Origin: JBGQOG01 sp052113705
Lineage (GTDB): Bacteria > Pseudomonadota > Alphaproteobacteria > Rhodobacterales > Rhodobacteraceae
NCBI RefSeq assembly: GCF_052113705.1
Contig: NZ_JBGQOG010000010.1
Span: 62,001 to 126,000, forward strand
DNA: 64,000 nucleotides
Direction of reading: 5' to 3'
The first letter of the stretch is position 1, and the number at the start of each line of letters is the position of its first letter. Below the pieces are notes generated by a model. The model made no database searches. It saw only the letters and a list, made by a program, of their open reading frames with translations, and was not told the origin of the DNA. A program made the translations under genes and the position numbers. Below are positions 16,393-25,109 of the stretch, piece by piece.

Positions 16393-17730
16393 TCAGTTGG
16401 CGAGTGCCCGCAAAACCGGCTCAACCGCTGCGCCCAGCCGCAAAAGCGCGTGCTCGCCTCCCGGTTGTCCCATCAGCGAAATGCCGGTGCAGGGCAGGCC
16501 GGTGGGCAAGGTCAGCGCACAGAGGCCAAAAATGTTGCCGATCCGGGTGTTGCGCAACGCCAGCAGGTTCTCTTGCGCGAAATAGGCGCTGTCGGACAAG
16601 AGCCGCGCCGCATCGGGCGGCAGGATCGGCGCGGTGGGCACCAGAACCGCGTCATAACCCGCCACAGCGGCATTCCAGGCCTGCCGGTAGCGCTCCAGCG
16701 CCGCCCAACCCGCGACATAATCCGCCGCGCGCACCGTCGCACCGCCACGGAACCGCTCCAGGATCGGCGCATACATCTTTTCGGGCGCCGCCTCGATTTC
16801 GTCCATCCACAGCCCATAGGCCTCGGGGGCGAATAGCGTGGGCGAGAGGGCCATCGCCGGATCGACCATCTTCAGCGCCCGGCGCTCGATTTTGGCCCCG
16901 GCGCGACCGAGCGCCTCCACCGCCTGCTCGAACCCGCGCAGAGGTTCGGCCCGCGCGCCCTCCATCGGCAGTCCTTCCAGCACCAGAAGCCGCGCGCCCG
17001 TCAGACTGGCCCCGGCCAGATCCGGCGCCGCCCGCCCCTCGATCAGCGACAGGATCAGCGCGCAATCCTCGACGCTGCGGGCCAGCGGCCCCACCGTGTC
17101 GAATTTCGCACAAAGCGGCACCGCGCCTTTCAGCGACACCCGGCCATGCGTGGTTTTCAGCCCCACGAGGTCATTCCACGCGGCGGGGATCCGCACCGAG
17201 CCGCCGGTGTCCGAGCCAACCGCCCCCGCCGCCAGCCCCAAAGCCACCGAGACCGCCGCACCAGAGGAGGAGCCGCCCGGCGCCAGATGCGGCACCACCG
17301 CATTCGGCGGCGTCGCGGTCATCGGGTTGATGCCAAGGCCCGAGAAGGCCAGCTCCGTCATATGGGTTTTGCCCAGACAGACGCCGCCGCCCAAGGTGGC
17401 GGTGGCGAGCACTTCGGCATCGGTTTCCGGCACCCTACCCTCCAGCAGGCGCGAGCCGGATTCCGTGGCCACCTCTGCCGAATCAAAGAGATCCTTCCAC
17501 GAGAGCGAGACCCCATCGAGCAACCCGCGCCGGGTGCCCGCCTTGGCCCGCGCGCGCGCGGCCATCGCCTCTGCCCGCGCCCGCTCCGGCGTCAGCCGGG
17601 CATAAATGCGCGCGCCATCGGGATGGGCAGCGGCAGCCTCCAGATAGCTTTCGGCCAGATCCACCGGACAGGCCTTGCCCTCGCCAATCGCCCGCCCCTG
17701 CTCGGCTGCCGTCATCTCGCGGAAATCCAT
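16393..17730 (-). CDS. Amidase signature family protein
   Basis: A 445-aa amidase. The Ser-cisSer-Lys triad is in place: Lys in LSWKDLFD, then GGSSSGAAVSVA, and GSDTGGSVRIPAAWNDLVGLK. DTVGPLARSVEDCALIL is also typical. It probably hydrolyses a small amide; it is not GatA in an obvious gatCAB setting. The start is ATG 17730 after GGAGGGATGCGCG. Longer frames upstream lack coding character. It is divergent from the hydroxylase gene across 80 bases. Confidence 0.88.
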   Translation of the reverse strand: MDFREMTAAEQGRAIGEGKACPVDLAESYLEAAAAHPDGARIYARLTPERARAEAMAARARAKAGTRRGLLDGVSLSWKDLFDSAEVATESGSRLLEGRVPETDAEVLATATLGGGVCLGKTHMTELAFSGLGINPMTATPPNAVVPHLAPGGSSSGAAVSVALGLAAGAVGSDTGGSVRIPAAWNDLVGLKTTHGRVSLKGAVPLCAKFDTVGPLARSVEDCALILSLIEGRAAPDLAGASLTGARLLVLEGLPMEGARAEPLRGFEQAVEALGRAGAKIERRALKMVDPAMALSPTLFAPEAYGLWMDEIEAAPEKMYAPILERFRGGATVRAADYVAGWAALERYRQAWNAAVAGYDAVLVPTAPILPPDAARLLSDSAYFAQENLLALRNTRIGNIFGLCALTLPTGLPCTGISLMGQPGGEHALLRLGAAVEPVLRALAN

Positions 17731-17810
17731 CGCGCATCCCTCCATTTTGACGCAAGCTAACGCGCGCAGAACACATGGACAATCCCGCGCGACACGCCAT
17801 AGTAGGGCAC

Positions 17811-19043
17811 ATGGGACAGGATGATTTCTTCGACGTGATCGTGGCAGGGGGCGGGCTGAATGGCCCGGCTCTGGCATTGGCGCTGGCAGGGGCCGGGCTG
17901 AGCGTGGCGGTGGTCGATGCGCAGCCGCCGCGCAGCCGTGCGGATGCGGGTTTTGACGGCCGCGCCTATGCTTTGGCCATCGCCTCGCAAAAGCTGCTCT
18001 CGGTGATCGGCACCTGGCCCGCCGTTGCGGAGCGCGCGCAGCCCCTGCGCGAGGTGCGCGCGCATGACGGCCATGCCGGTGAAGGTGCTGCGATGTTTGG
18101 GCTGCAGTTCGACAGTGCCGAGCTGGATGGCGGCCCGGTGGGCTATATGCTGGAAGACCGCCATCTTTACAGCGCCTTTCAGGATGCGCTGGACGCCTCG
18201 CCCTCGATCACCATGATCGCCGGCACCTCGGTGCTGTCGCAAACCGCCTCTGCCTCCGGCATTTCGGTCATGCTGTCGAATGGCCGCGAGTTGACGGGCA
18301 GGGTGCTGATCGGCGCCGATGGCCGCCGCTCGGGCGTGGCGGAACGGGCGGGGATCAAGCGGCGCGGCTGGGGATACGGGCAAACCGCGCTGGTCTGCGC
18401 GCTCGAGCATGACCTGCCGCATGACGGCATCGCGCATCAGTTTTTCATGCCCACCGGACCGCTGGCGATTCTGCCGCTGACCGGCAACCGCTGCTCAATC
18501 GTCTGGAGCGAGAAGGACAGCAACGCCCGCGCGCTGGCCGCCCTGCCGGACGAAGATTTTCTGGGCATGCTCCGCCCGCGTTTTGGCGATTTTCTGGGCG
18601 AGATCCGTCTGGCCAGCCCGCGCTTTTCCTATCCGCTGACGCTGACTTTGGCCGAGGAGTATGTCGCCCCGCGTCTGGCGCTGGTGGGCGATGCCGCGCA
18701 TGGGGTGCATCCGATTGCCGGACAGGGGCTGAACCTCGGGCTGCGCGATGTGGGCGCGCTGGCCGAAGTGCTGGTTGAGGCGCATCGGCGTGGCGAGGAT
18801 ATCGGCGCGGCGGATGTGCTGGAGCGGTATCAGCGCTGGCGGCGGTTTGATTCAACCGCAATGGCCCTCGGCATGGACGCCGTCAACAAATTGTTTTCCA
18901 ACAACAATCCGCTGCTGCGGGCCGGGCGCGATCTGGGGATGGGACTGGTGCAGGCCCTGCCCGGTCTGCGCCGCCGTTTCATGCGCGAAGCAGCGGGCAT
19001 GCGGGCGGGTCAGCCTCGGCTTTTGCAAGGCCGCGCCCTCTGA
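17811..19043 (+). CDS. ubiH: UbiH/UbiF/VisC-family FAD hydroxylase
   Basis: A 410-aa flavoprotein monooxygenase of ubiquinone ring hydroxylation. It has FAD motif 1 VIVAGGGLNGPALALALA, the DG motif GRVLIGADGRRSGVAERAGI, and the GD motif RLALVGDAAHGVHPIAGQGLNLGLRD with LAEVLVEA. Alphaproteobacteria use varied sets of these enzymes (UbiH, UbiL, UbiM types), so the exact ring position is uncertain. I chose ATG 17811 over 17775 because the first 12 residues of the longer form look non-native. Confidence 0.85.
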   Translation: MGQDDFFDVIVAGGGLNGPALALALAGAGLSVAVVDAQPPRSRADAGFDGRAYALAIASQKLLSVIGTWPAVAERAQPLREVRAHDGHAGEGAAMFGLQFDSAELDGGPVGYMLEDRHLYSAFQDALDASPSITMIAGTSVLSQTASASGISVMLSNGRELTGRVLIGADGRRSGVAERAGIKRRGWGYGQTALVCALEHDLPHDGIAHQFFMPTGPLAILPLTGNRCSIVWSEKDSNARALAALPDEDFLGMLRPRFGDFLGEIRLASPRFSYPLTLTLAEEYVAPRLALVGDAAHGVHPIAGQGLNLGLRDVGALAEVLVEAHRRGEDIGAADVLERYQRWRRFDSTAMALGMDAVNKLFSNNNPLLRAGRDLGMGLVQALPGLRRRFMREAAGMRAGQPRLLQGRAL

Positions 19044-19046
19044 GTT

Positions 19047-19079
19047 CAGGGCGGGCCTGACTTAATCAGGCCTGGCCCT
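19047..19079. terminator. Stem-loop between convergent genes
   Basis: An interrupted hairpin (AGGGC...GGCCTGA / TCAGGCC...GCCCT) lies between the ends of the hydroxylase and Trm112 genes. No clear T-tract follows on either strand, so termination is plausible but not certain. Confidence 0.45.
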
Positions 19080-19094
19080 CAGCGGGTTTTCGCC

Positions 19095-19319
19095 TCAGGC
19101 CTCGTCGTCCAGTCGGCGCGCCTCGTCGATCAGCAGGATCGGAATGCCGGAGCGGATGGGAAAGGCCAGCCCCGCCCGGCGCGAGATCAGCTCCTGCGCG
19201 CCCGCATCATAGCTGAGCACCGCCTGCGTCAGCGGGCAGACCAGCCCCTCCAGCATACGGCGGTCAAACTCCGGGCGGGCTGGCCCCTCGGCGCGGTTGC
19301 TGTCCGCGGCATCACTCAT
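19095..19319 (-). CDS. Trm112 family protein
   Basis: A 74-aa protein. FDRRMLEGLVCPLTQAVLSYD and the tail SRRAGLAFPIRSGIPILLIDEARRL match bacterial Trm112-like proteins (YcaR family). It keeps only one cysteine, so it cannot hold the usual four-Cys zinc. In eukaryotes and archaea Trm112 activates methyltransferases; the bacterial role is unclear. It overlaps the LON-domain gene by ATGA. Confidence 0.85.
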   Translation of the reverse strand: MSDAADSNRAEGPARPEFDRRMLEGLVCPLTQAVLSYDAGAQELISRRAGLAFPIRSGIPILLIDEARRLDDEA

Positions 19320-19957
19320 TGCACCATCTCCTCATCGCCACCGCGCATCGCAAATTCGATCAGCGTCACCAGAGTCTCGCGGCGGTTTTCCAGCCGCGGC
19401 GCCTCCAGCAGCGCCTGTTTGTCCTCCGGCTCGAACGGCAACAGCATCGAGAGCGAGTTGATCAGCAGCTCATCCTCGGCATCTTTCAGCGACTCCCAAT
19501 CCGTCGCAAGCCCCTGATCGGCAAAGAACCGGCCCAGAAGGTCCATGAACGCGTCACGGTCGAGCGCGGCATCGGTTTCAACCGCGCCGCGGTCGCGCTC
19601 AAACCCCTCCCAGGTGACATGGCCCCGCCGGTAGGGGGTAAAGCCCTCGATCTCCTGCACCATCCGAAACCGCGAGATGCCGGAGAGGGTGATCATGTAG
19701 CGCCCGTCCTCGGTTTCGGAAAAGGCGGTCAGACGCCCGGCGCAGCCGATGGCGTTCAGACGCGGCGGGCCGCCGGGCACCTTGCGCGGCTGCACCATGC
19801 CGATCAGCCGCTCGGGCGTCTTCAGGCAATCCTCGAGCATCTGCACATAGCGCGGCTCGAATATGTGGAGCGGCAACCGGGCGCGCGGCAGCAACAGCGC
19901 GCCAGGAAGCGGGAACAGCGGCAGTACCGCGGGAAGGTCAGCCATGCGTTTTGTCAT
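19316..19957 (-). CDS. LON substrate-binding domain protein
   Basis: A 213-aa protein with the Lon N-terminal domain only. LPLFPLPGALLLPRARLPLHIFEPRYVQMLEDCL opens it, GMVQP and GCAGRLTAFSETEDGRYMITLSGISRFR follow, and a helical tail carries LLPFEPEDKQALLEA. It lacks the AAA and protease parts. Related proteins may bind misfolded substrates. It lies between the thioredoxin/TPR gene (27 bases) and Trm112 (4-base overlap), probably one transcript. Confidence 0.88.
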   Translation of the reverse strand: MTKRMADLPAVLPLFPLPGALLLPRARLPLHIFEPRYVQMLEDCLKTPERLIGMVQPRKVPGGPPRLNAIGCAGRLTAFSETEDGRYMITLSGISRFRMVQEIEGFTPYRRGHVTWEGFERDRGAVETDAALDRDAFMDLLGRFFADQGLATDWESLKDAEDELLINSLSMLLPFEPEDKQALLEAPRLENRRETLVTLIEFAMRGGDEEMVQ

Positions 19958-19984
19958 GCAGGGTAACCTAGTCCGCAGGACGCT

Positions 19985-20902
19985 TTAGGCAAAGATCATC
20001 GACGACAAACGGCGGCGCCCCTTGAGCACGATCGGATCCGTGGCCTTCATGGCGTCGAAAATGGTGAAGAGCTGCGTGCGCGCGGCGCCCTCGTTCCACT
20101 CGCGGTCGCGGCGGAACAATTCCAGCAGCTGTTCCACCGCCGCTTCGACATCGCCCGCCGCATGCAAGGCGGTGGCATAGTCAAAACGCGCCTGATGATC
20201 GGCGGGGTCCGCCGCCACCGCCGCCGACAAAGCGTCGAGCGGCCCGGCATTCGCCGCCTGATGCGCCAGCGCGATCTGCGCCTTGGCCGCCTCAATCGGG
20301 GCAGTGCCTGCGATGGCGGTGGGCACGGCAGCCAGCGCCGCCTCGGCCTGCGCCAGATCGCCCAGCGCCAGATAGGACCGGATCAGCCCGGAATGGCTTT
20401 CGGCGCTGTTCGGATCTTCTTCCAGAATCGCGGCAAAGGTCTCGGCGGCATCCTGCACCGCGCCCTCGGCCAGCATGGTCTCGGCGGCCTCGATGGCATC
20501 GGCCAGACCGCCATCATCACCCACCAGCGCCGCCAGCTTGTCGACGAAGGTCTTGATCTGCGACGCGGGCTGCGCGCCCTGAAAGCCGTCCACCGGCTGG
20601 CCTTGCCAGAAGGCATAGACCGTCGGGATCGACTGTACCTGCATCTGCCCGGCCAGCATCTGGTTCTGGTCGACGTTCACTTTCGCCATCCGCACCTTGC
20701 CACCCGCAGCGGTGACCGCCGCCTCCAGCGCCGGACCCAGCGTCTTGCACGGGCCGCACCAGGGCGCCCAGAAGTCCACGATGACCGGCACTTCCTTGCT
20801 GGCCTCGACGACGCGGGCCATGAAATCGGCTTCGGTGACGTCAAAAATCACCGCCGCATCGGCGGCGGCTGCGGTGTTGGGTTTCTGGTCGGTGCCGAAC
20901 AT
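19985..20902 (-). CDS. cnoX: Thioredoxin-TPR co-chaperone (CnoX/YbbN type)
   Basis: A 305-aa fusion: thioredoxin domain at about 17-125 with active site FWAPWCGPCKTLGP, and a C-terminal TPR-like part at about 140-300. Unlike E. coli CnoX, which lacks the full CxxC, this copy keeps WCGPC and could be redox active, as in alphaproteobacterial CnoX. Holdase function under oxidative stress is inferred. It may be co-transcribed with xthA, 97 bases upstream. Confidence 0.88.
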   Translation of the reverse strand: MFGTDQKPNTAAAADAAVIFDVTEADFMARVVEASKEVPVIVDFWAPWCGPCKTLGPALEAAVTAAGGKVRMAKVNVDQNQMLAGQMQVQSIPTVYAFWQGQPVDGFQGAQPASQIKTFVDKLAALVGDDGGLADAIEAAETMLAEGAVQDAAETFAAILEEDPNSAESHSGLIRSYLALGDLAQAEAALAAVPTAIAGTAPIEAAKAQIALAHQAANAGPLDALSAAVAADPADHQARFDYATALHAAGDVEAAVEQLLELFRRDREWNEGAARTQLFTIFDAMKATDPIVLKGRRRLSSMIFA

Positions 20903-20999
20903 CTCTGCCCCCTGAAAATCTGTTGCCCCCTATATGCGATGCGACATGCGGCAGGCCAAGGGGCAGGCCCGCACCAATTCGCGTTAAAGCCCGTTCAGC

Positions 21000-21788
21000 T
21001 CACAAATCAAAGGTCGCAAAGACCGGCGCGTGGTCCGAGGGCTGCTCCCAGCCGCGGGCGGCGCGCAAAACCCGGCTGGAATGTGCCGCCCCCGAAATGT
21101 CGGGCGTGGCCCAGATATGGTCCAGACGGCGGCCTTTGTCCGCCGCATCCCAATCCGGGCTGCGGTAGCTCCACCAGCTGTACAGGTTGCCCGAGGGGAT
21201 ATCCTGCCGGGTGATGTCGACCCAGCGCCCGGCCTCTTGCGTTTCGGCCAGTGCCGCCACTTCGACCGGCGTGTGACTGACGATTTTCAACAGCGCCTTG
21301 TGGTTCCAGACGTCATCCTCGCGCGGGGCGATGTTCAGATCGCCCACCAGAATCGCCTTGTGCGGCCGCTGGGCGCGGAAATGGTCGCGCATCTCGCTGA
21401 GGTAATCGAGCTTCTGGCCGAATTTCACATTGGCCTCGCGGTCGGGAATATCGCCCCCGGCGGGGACATAGCAATTGTGGATGACCACGCCGTTCTCCAG
21501 CCGTGCCGCGACATGGCGGGCGTGGTTCAGCCCGGCGAAATCGCGGCCATCCACATCCTCCAGCGGGGTTTTCGACAGAATGGCCACGCCGTTATAGCCC
21601 TTTTGGCCGCGCGCCACGATGTGGCGGTAGCCCAGCGCCGCGAATTGCTCGAGCGGGATTTTCTCCACCGGGCTTTTGCATTCCTGCAGGCAGAGCACAT
21701 CCGGCGCCTCCTCGCCCAGAAGCTTGGCGACCAGACCTTCGCGCAGGCGGACCGAGTTGATGTTCCAGGTGGCGAGGGTGAAGGTCAT
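21000..21788 (-). CDS. xthA: Exodeoxyribonuclease III
   Basis: A 262-aa AP endonuclease/3'-5' exonuclease of base-excision repair. It opens with TLATWNINSVRLREG, then LCLQECK (catalytic Glu), GYNGVAILSKTPLEDV, VGDLNIAPREDDVWN, SYRSPDWDAADKGRRLDHIWATP and the final His in EQPSDHAPVFATFDL. The start is ATG 21788 after AAGGAACAG. The open frame upstream is not protein-like. Confidence 0.93.
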   Translation of the reverse strand: MTFTLATWNINSVRLREGLVAKLLGEEAPDVLCLQECKSPVEKIPLEQFAALGYRHIVARGQKGYNGVAILSKTPLEDVDGRDFAGLNHARHVAARLENGVVIHNCYVPAGGDIPDREANVKFGQKLDYLSEMRDHFRAQRPHKAILVGDLNIAPREDDVWNHKALLKIVSHTPVEVAALAETQEAGRWVDITRQDIPSGNLYSWWSYRSPDWDAADKGRRLDHIWATPDISGAAHSSRVLRAARGWEQPSDHAPVFATFDL

Positions 21789-21882
21789 CGGCTGTTCCTT
21801 GGTCTGGCGCGCGGCGCGCGCGGGGCGGCGCGATCCTAACCGGGATCGCCGCAGGGGCAAGCCGCTGAACGCGGATCGGCGC

Positions 21883-21911
21883 AAAGAAAAACCCGGACCA
21901 TTGGTCCGGGT
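21883..21911 (-). terminator. Strong orphan terminator on the minus strand
   Basis: A 10-bp perfect stem (ACCCGGACCA against TGGTCCGGGT) followed on the minus strand by TTTTCTTT. It lies upstream of xthA, and the next gene to its right is on the other strand. No known gene ends here, which suggests an unrecognised minus-strand transcript from 21912-22240. Confidence 0.8.
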
Positions 21912-22240
21912 CAAGTGGGGTAGGAGAGACAACAGGGTAGTGGCCTTGACCCCGGCCACGGGGGCTTCGATGAGATAACGCCGGGGCACGCCCGGGGTTC
22001 CCCGGAGGCCGCGATTTTTTGCGCGGTCAGGGCGGGGTGGCGGTCAGGGCGGGGTGGCGGTCCGCCCGGGGCGGAACGCGCTGATCTTGTCACCCATCGC
22101 CCGCAACCCGCAGGTGACGGGCCTGCAACAGAGGCCGCAAACCCCGCATTCCATCGCCGAATTGTCCCCATCACAAAACGGCGATTGACCTGAGGCGGGT
22201 TTCATCTGAACTCTGCAGTCTCGCATCCCGGAGCCCCATC
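21912..22240 (-). other. Gap with possible small RNA and 17-bp tandem repeat
   Basis: This gap lies upstream of the MFS gene. It contains two and a bit tandem copies of GGTCAGGGCGGGGTGGC (22025-22041, 22042-22058, then GGTC). On the minus strand, the last 40 bases before the terminator at 21911 include TTGTCTCTCCTACCCCAC, a pyrimidine-rich single-stranded stretch of the kind found in sRNA seed regions. A short open frame exists, but its composition looks random. Confidence 0.4.
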
Positions 22241-23479
22241 ATGAGCCACGCCCGTCTGTTCACCCCGGTTCTGATCGGTGGTTGCATCATCTTGCTGATC
22301 AACTTTGCCCTGCGGGCGAGCTTTGGGATGTTCCAGATTCCCATCGCCAGCGAATTTGGCTGGCCGCGCGCCGAGTTCTCGCTGGCCATCGCCATTCAGA
22401 ACCTGGCCTGGGGGATCGGCCAGCCGATCTTTGGCGCCTTTGCCGAGAAATTCGGGGATCGCCGCGCGATCATCCTCGGGGCGCTTCTCTATTCTGCGGG
22501 GCTGATGCTCTCCTCGCTCGCCGTCACGCCGCTGCAGCATCAGATGCTGGAGATCCTTGTGGGCTTTGGCATTGCGGGGACCGGCTTTGGGGTGATCCTG
22601 GCGGTGGTGGGCCGCGCGAGCTCCAACGAGAACCGCAGTCTGGCGCTGGGGATTGCCACCGCTGCCGGATCGGCGGGCCAGGTGTTCGGCGCGCCGCTGG
22701 CACAGGGGCTGTTGGCGCATTTCCCCTGGCAATCGGTGTTCATGATCTTTTCGGGGATCATCCTGCTGACGCTGTTCGCGCTGCCGATGCTGCGCGCGCC
22801 TGCGATGGCCAGCAAACATGAGCTGGAGGAAAGCATGGGAGCGGTGCTGACCCGCGCCTTCAAGGACCCCTCGTTCATCCTGATCTTTGTGGGCTTTTTC
22901 TCCTGCGGCTATCAGCTGGGCTTTATCACCGCGCATTTCCCGGCCTTTGTGACCGAGATGTGCGGCGCCATTGACCCCACCGGCATGCTCGCATCACTGG
23001 GGATCTCGACCACCTCGGCGCTGGGGGCGATTGCCATTTCGGTCATCGGGCTGGCGAATATTGCGGGCACGATCACGGCGGGCTGGCTGGGCAAGCGCTA
23101 TACCAAGAAATACCTGCTGGCGGGGATTTATCTGGCGCGCACATTGGTCTCGGCGGCGTTTATCCTGACGCCGATGACCCCGGCGACGGTGCTGTTGTTC
23201 TCGCTCTCGATGGGGGCGTTGTGGTTGGCCACGGTGCCGCTGACCTCGGGGCTTGTCGCGCATATCTATGGGCTGCGCTATATGGGCACGCTCTATGGCT
23301 TTGTCTTCCTCTCGCATCAGATCGGCTCGTTCATGGGCGTCTGGCTGGGGGGCAAGCTCTATGACCTCTATGGCAGCTACACGATTGTGTGGTGGATCGG
23401 CGTCGGCGTCGGGGCGTTTTCGGCCATCGCGCATCTGCCGGTGCGGGAAAAGCCGATGGCGATGGTGGCGGCCGAGTGA
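22241..23479 (+). CDS. MFS transporter
   Basis: A 412-aa carrier with 12 predicted helices. It has RASFGMFQIPIASEFGWPRAEFS and FGDRRAII in the helix 2-3 loop region, and AVVGRASSNENRSLALGIATAAGSAGQ around helix 5. The layout is that of monocarboxylate/oxalate-formate type MFS proteins with an N-terminal WPR(A/S)xFS motif. The substrate is unknown. It stands alone, followed by a repeat of the GGGATATTT family. Confidence 0.87.
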   Translation: MSHARLFTPVLIGGCIILLINFALRASFGMFQIPIASEFGWPRAEFSLAIAIQNLAWGIGQPIFGAFAEKFGDRRAIILGALLYSAGLMLSSLAVTPLQHQMLEILVGFGIAGTGFGVILAVVGRASSNENRSLALGIATAAGSAGQVFGAPLAQGLLAHFPWQSVFMIFSGIILLTLFALPMLRAPAMASKHELEESMGAVLTRAFKDPSFILIFVGFFSCGYQLGFITAHFPAFVTEMCGAIDPTGMLASLGISTTSALGAIAISVIGLANIAGTITAGWLGKRYTKKYLLAGIYLARTLVSAAFILTPMTPATVLLFSLSMGALWLATVPLTSGLVAHIYGLRYMGTLYGFVFLSHQIGSFMGVWLGGKLYDLYGSYTIVWWIGVGVGAFSAIAHLPVREKPMAMVAAE

Positions 23480-23504
23480 TCCGGGCCGGGCGCGCGTGGT
23501 GAGG

Positions 23505-23553
23505 CCGGGGGCGCTGCCCCCGGACCCCCGGGATATTTTGGATCAGGCAAAGA
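23505..23553 (+). repeat. Intergenic hairpin repeat, copy 2
   Basis: The palindrome CCGGGGGCGCTGCCCCCGG (23505-23523) is followed by CCCCCGGGATATTTTGGATCAGGCAAAG. It has the same order and core as the first copy near 3760. It sits between the convergent MFS and ornithine-cyclodeaminase-family genes, reading in the MFS direction. Confidence 0.7.
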
Positions 23554-24495
23554 TCAGCGGGCGCGCCAGGCTTGCAGGGCGTATTGCGCCACCATCAGGT
23601 CGAGATGCGCGCCGCCGCCGTTCTTGCAGATGGTGATCTCTTCCGGGCTTTGCCGGGCAAAGCGGCCCGAGGGGAGGTCGTAGTAATCGGCGATGATATC
23701 CGCCTCGGAGATCACGCCGCGTTCCAGCGGATCCTTGATCTCGCCGATGTGGTGCAAGGTGGTGGCGCGGGAGTCGACGAAAAGCCGCGCGTGGCGCAGT
23801 GCATTGTCATCCGCCTCGCGCATGTCCGGCCGGTAGGCACCGATCAGGTCGACATGGGTGCCCGGCGCCAGCCAGTCGCCCATCAGCAGCGGGCTTTGCG
23901 CCATGGTGGTGGTGGCGATGATCTCGGCGCGGCGGGTGGCGGTTTCCAGATCGGTGACCGCTGTCGCGCCGCTGGCGTCCGCCAGTTTGCGCGCCGCCTC
24001 GTGCGAGCGGTTCCAGATGCTGAACTTTGCGCCGGGAAAGGCGGCCCGGTAGGCCGCAATCATCGAGGCCGCCACATTTCCCGCGCCGATGATCAGCACG
24101 TCGCGCGCCTCGGGCCGGGCCAGTTTGCGCGCGGCGAGCAGGCTGTCGCCTGCGGTTTTCCATTTGGTGACGAGCTGAAAATCGACCAAGGCCTCCAGTT
24201 CGCCGGTCTCATCACTCAGCAGGTTGACCACCCCGTTGACCGAGCCGCGTCCCGCCGCCGGATTGCCGGGGAAGATGGTTGCCGCTTTCACCGCAAGGCC
24301 GAGGCCGTCGATCCAGGCCGAGCGGGTGAGCAAGGTATCCTTGCCGCGGTAGAGGAAGGTATCCGCCACCTCGGCGCGCGGCAGATAGTGGCCCGCCTCC
24401 AGCGCCTCGGTCAGGGTGAGCCAGTCCAGATGGGCTTCGGCTTCGGGACCGACGATTTCGGGGCCGGATCGTGTGCCGGATACTCTGGCGGTCAT
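23554..24495 (-). CDS. Ornithine cyclodeaminase / alanine dehydrogenase family protein
   Basis: A 313-aa mu-crystallin family enzyme. AVKAATIFPGNPAAGRGSVNGVVNLLSDETGELEALVDF is the substrate part, GDSLLAARKLARPEA follows, and the NAD motif is LIIGAGNVAASM. HVDLIGAYRPDMREAD is typical. Candidate activities are ornithine cyclodeaminase, alanine dehydrogenase or delta1-pyrroline-2-carboxylate reductase; sequence alone does not decide. The start overlaps the HAD stop by ATGA. Confidence 0.85.
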   Translation of the reverse strand: MTARVSGTRSGPEIVGPEAEAHLDWLTLTEALEAGHYLPRAEVADTFLYRGKDTLLTRSAWIDGLGLAVKAATIFPGNPAAGRGSVNGVVNLLSDETGELEALVDFQLVTKWKTAGDSLLAARKLARPEARDVLIIGAGNVAASMIAAYRAAFPGAKFSIWNRSHEAARKLADASGATAVTDLETATRRAEIIATTTMAQSPLLMGDWLAPGTHVDLIGAYRPDMREADDNALRHARLFVDSRATTLHHIGEIKDPLERGVISEADIIADYYDLPSGRFARQSPEEITICKNGGGAHLDLMVAQYALQAWRAR

Positions 24496-25109
24496 TGCGC
24501 TTCCTCCTCGCTGAGCAGCCCTTCGGCGATCAGCCGCGCGGCCCAACCGTCGGGCGCGGTGAACAGATGCGTCTGCCAGCCGCGCGCGGCGGCGGCGGCA
24601 ATATTATCCGCGCGGTCATCGGCAAAGAGTAGACCCCCGGGGGCAATGCCGCAATCCGCCTCGACCCGGGCGTAAATCTCGGCATCCGGTTTGATCACCG
24701 CCATCTGGCCCGAGACATAGGCGCGGTCAAATTCGCTCAGGAAATCATACTGCGTCTGGGCATAGGCGAAGCTCTCAATCCCGAAATTGGTCAGCGCGAA
24801 AACCGGCACGCCGCGGGCCCGCAGCGCCCGCAAGAGCCGCACGGAATGCGGAATCGCCGGGCTGGCCATATGGATCCAGTCATCATGCCAGCGGCGGATC
24901 TCCTCCCGCCATTCGGGGTGTTTTTCCGCCTCGGCATAGATCGTCTCGCGGAAGGGGGCGCCGCGGTCGATCGCGTCATTCATCGCATGCAGATCGACGG
25001 CGGCAAACATCGCCTCGCGCCGCGCACGCGGCATGATGCTGTCGTAATGCCGCTCGGGTTGCCATTCGATCAGCACATTGCCGATGTCAAAGATCACCGC
25101 TTCAATCAT
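24492..25109 (-). CDS. HAD-family hydrolase
   Basis: A 205-aa haloacid dehalogenase-fold hydrolase. Motif I is VIFDIGNVLIEW (a DxG variant that replaces the usual DxD), motif II VFALTNFGIES, motif III Lys in AVIKPDAEIY and motif IV LLFADDRADNIAAAAARGW. The group resembles YihX/epoxide-hydrolase N-terminal phosphatases acting on sugar phosphates. It is coupled to its neighbours by overlaps of 8 and 4 bases. Confidence 0.88.
   Translation of the reverse strand: MIEAVIFDIGNVLIEWQPERHYDSIMPRARREAMFAAVDLHAMNDAIDRGAPFRETIYAEAEKHPEWREEIRRWHDDWIHMASPAIPHSVRLLRALRARGVPVFALTNFGIESFAYAQTQYDFLSEFDRAYVSGQMAVIKPDAEIYARVEADCGIAPGGLLFADDRADNIAAAAARGWQTHLFTAPDGWAARLIAEGLLSEEEAQ

Noticed and set aside
21911..22174. 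Minus-strand open frame upstream of xthA
   Set aside because: Pro/Gly/Arg-rich with a repeat-encoded middle and no ribosome site. The RNA explanation fits the terminator better.
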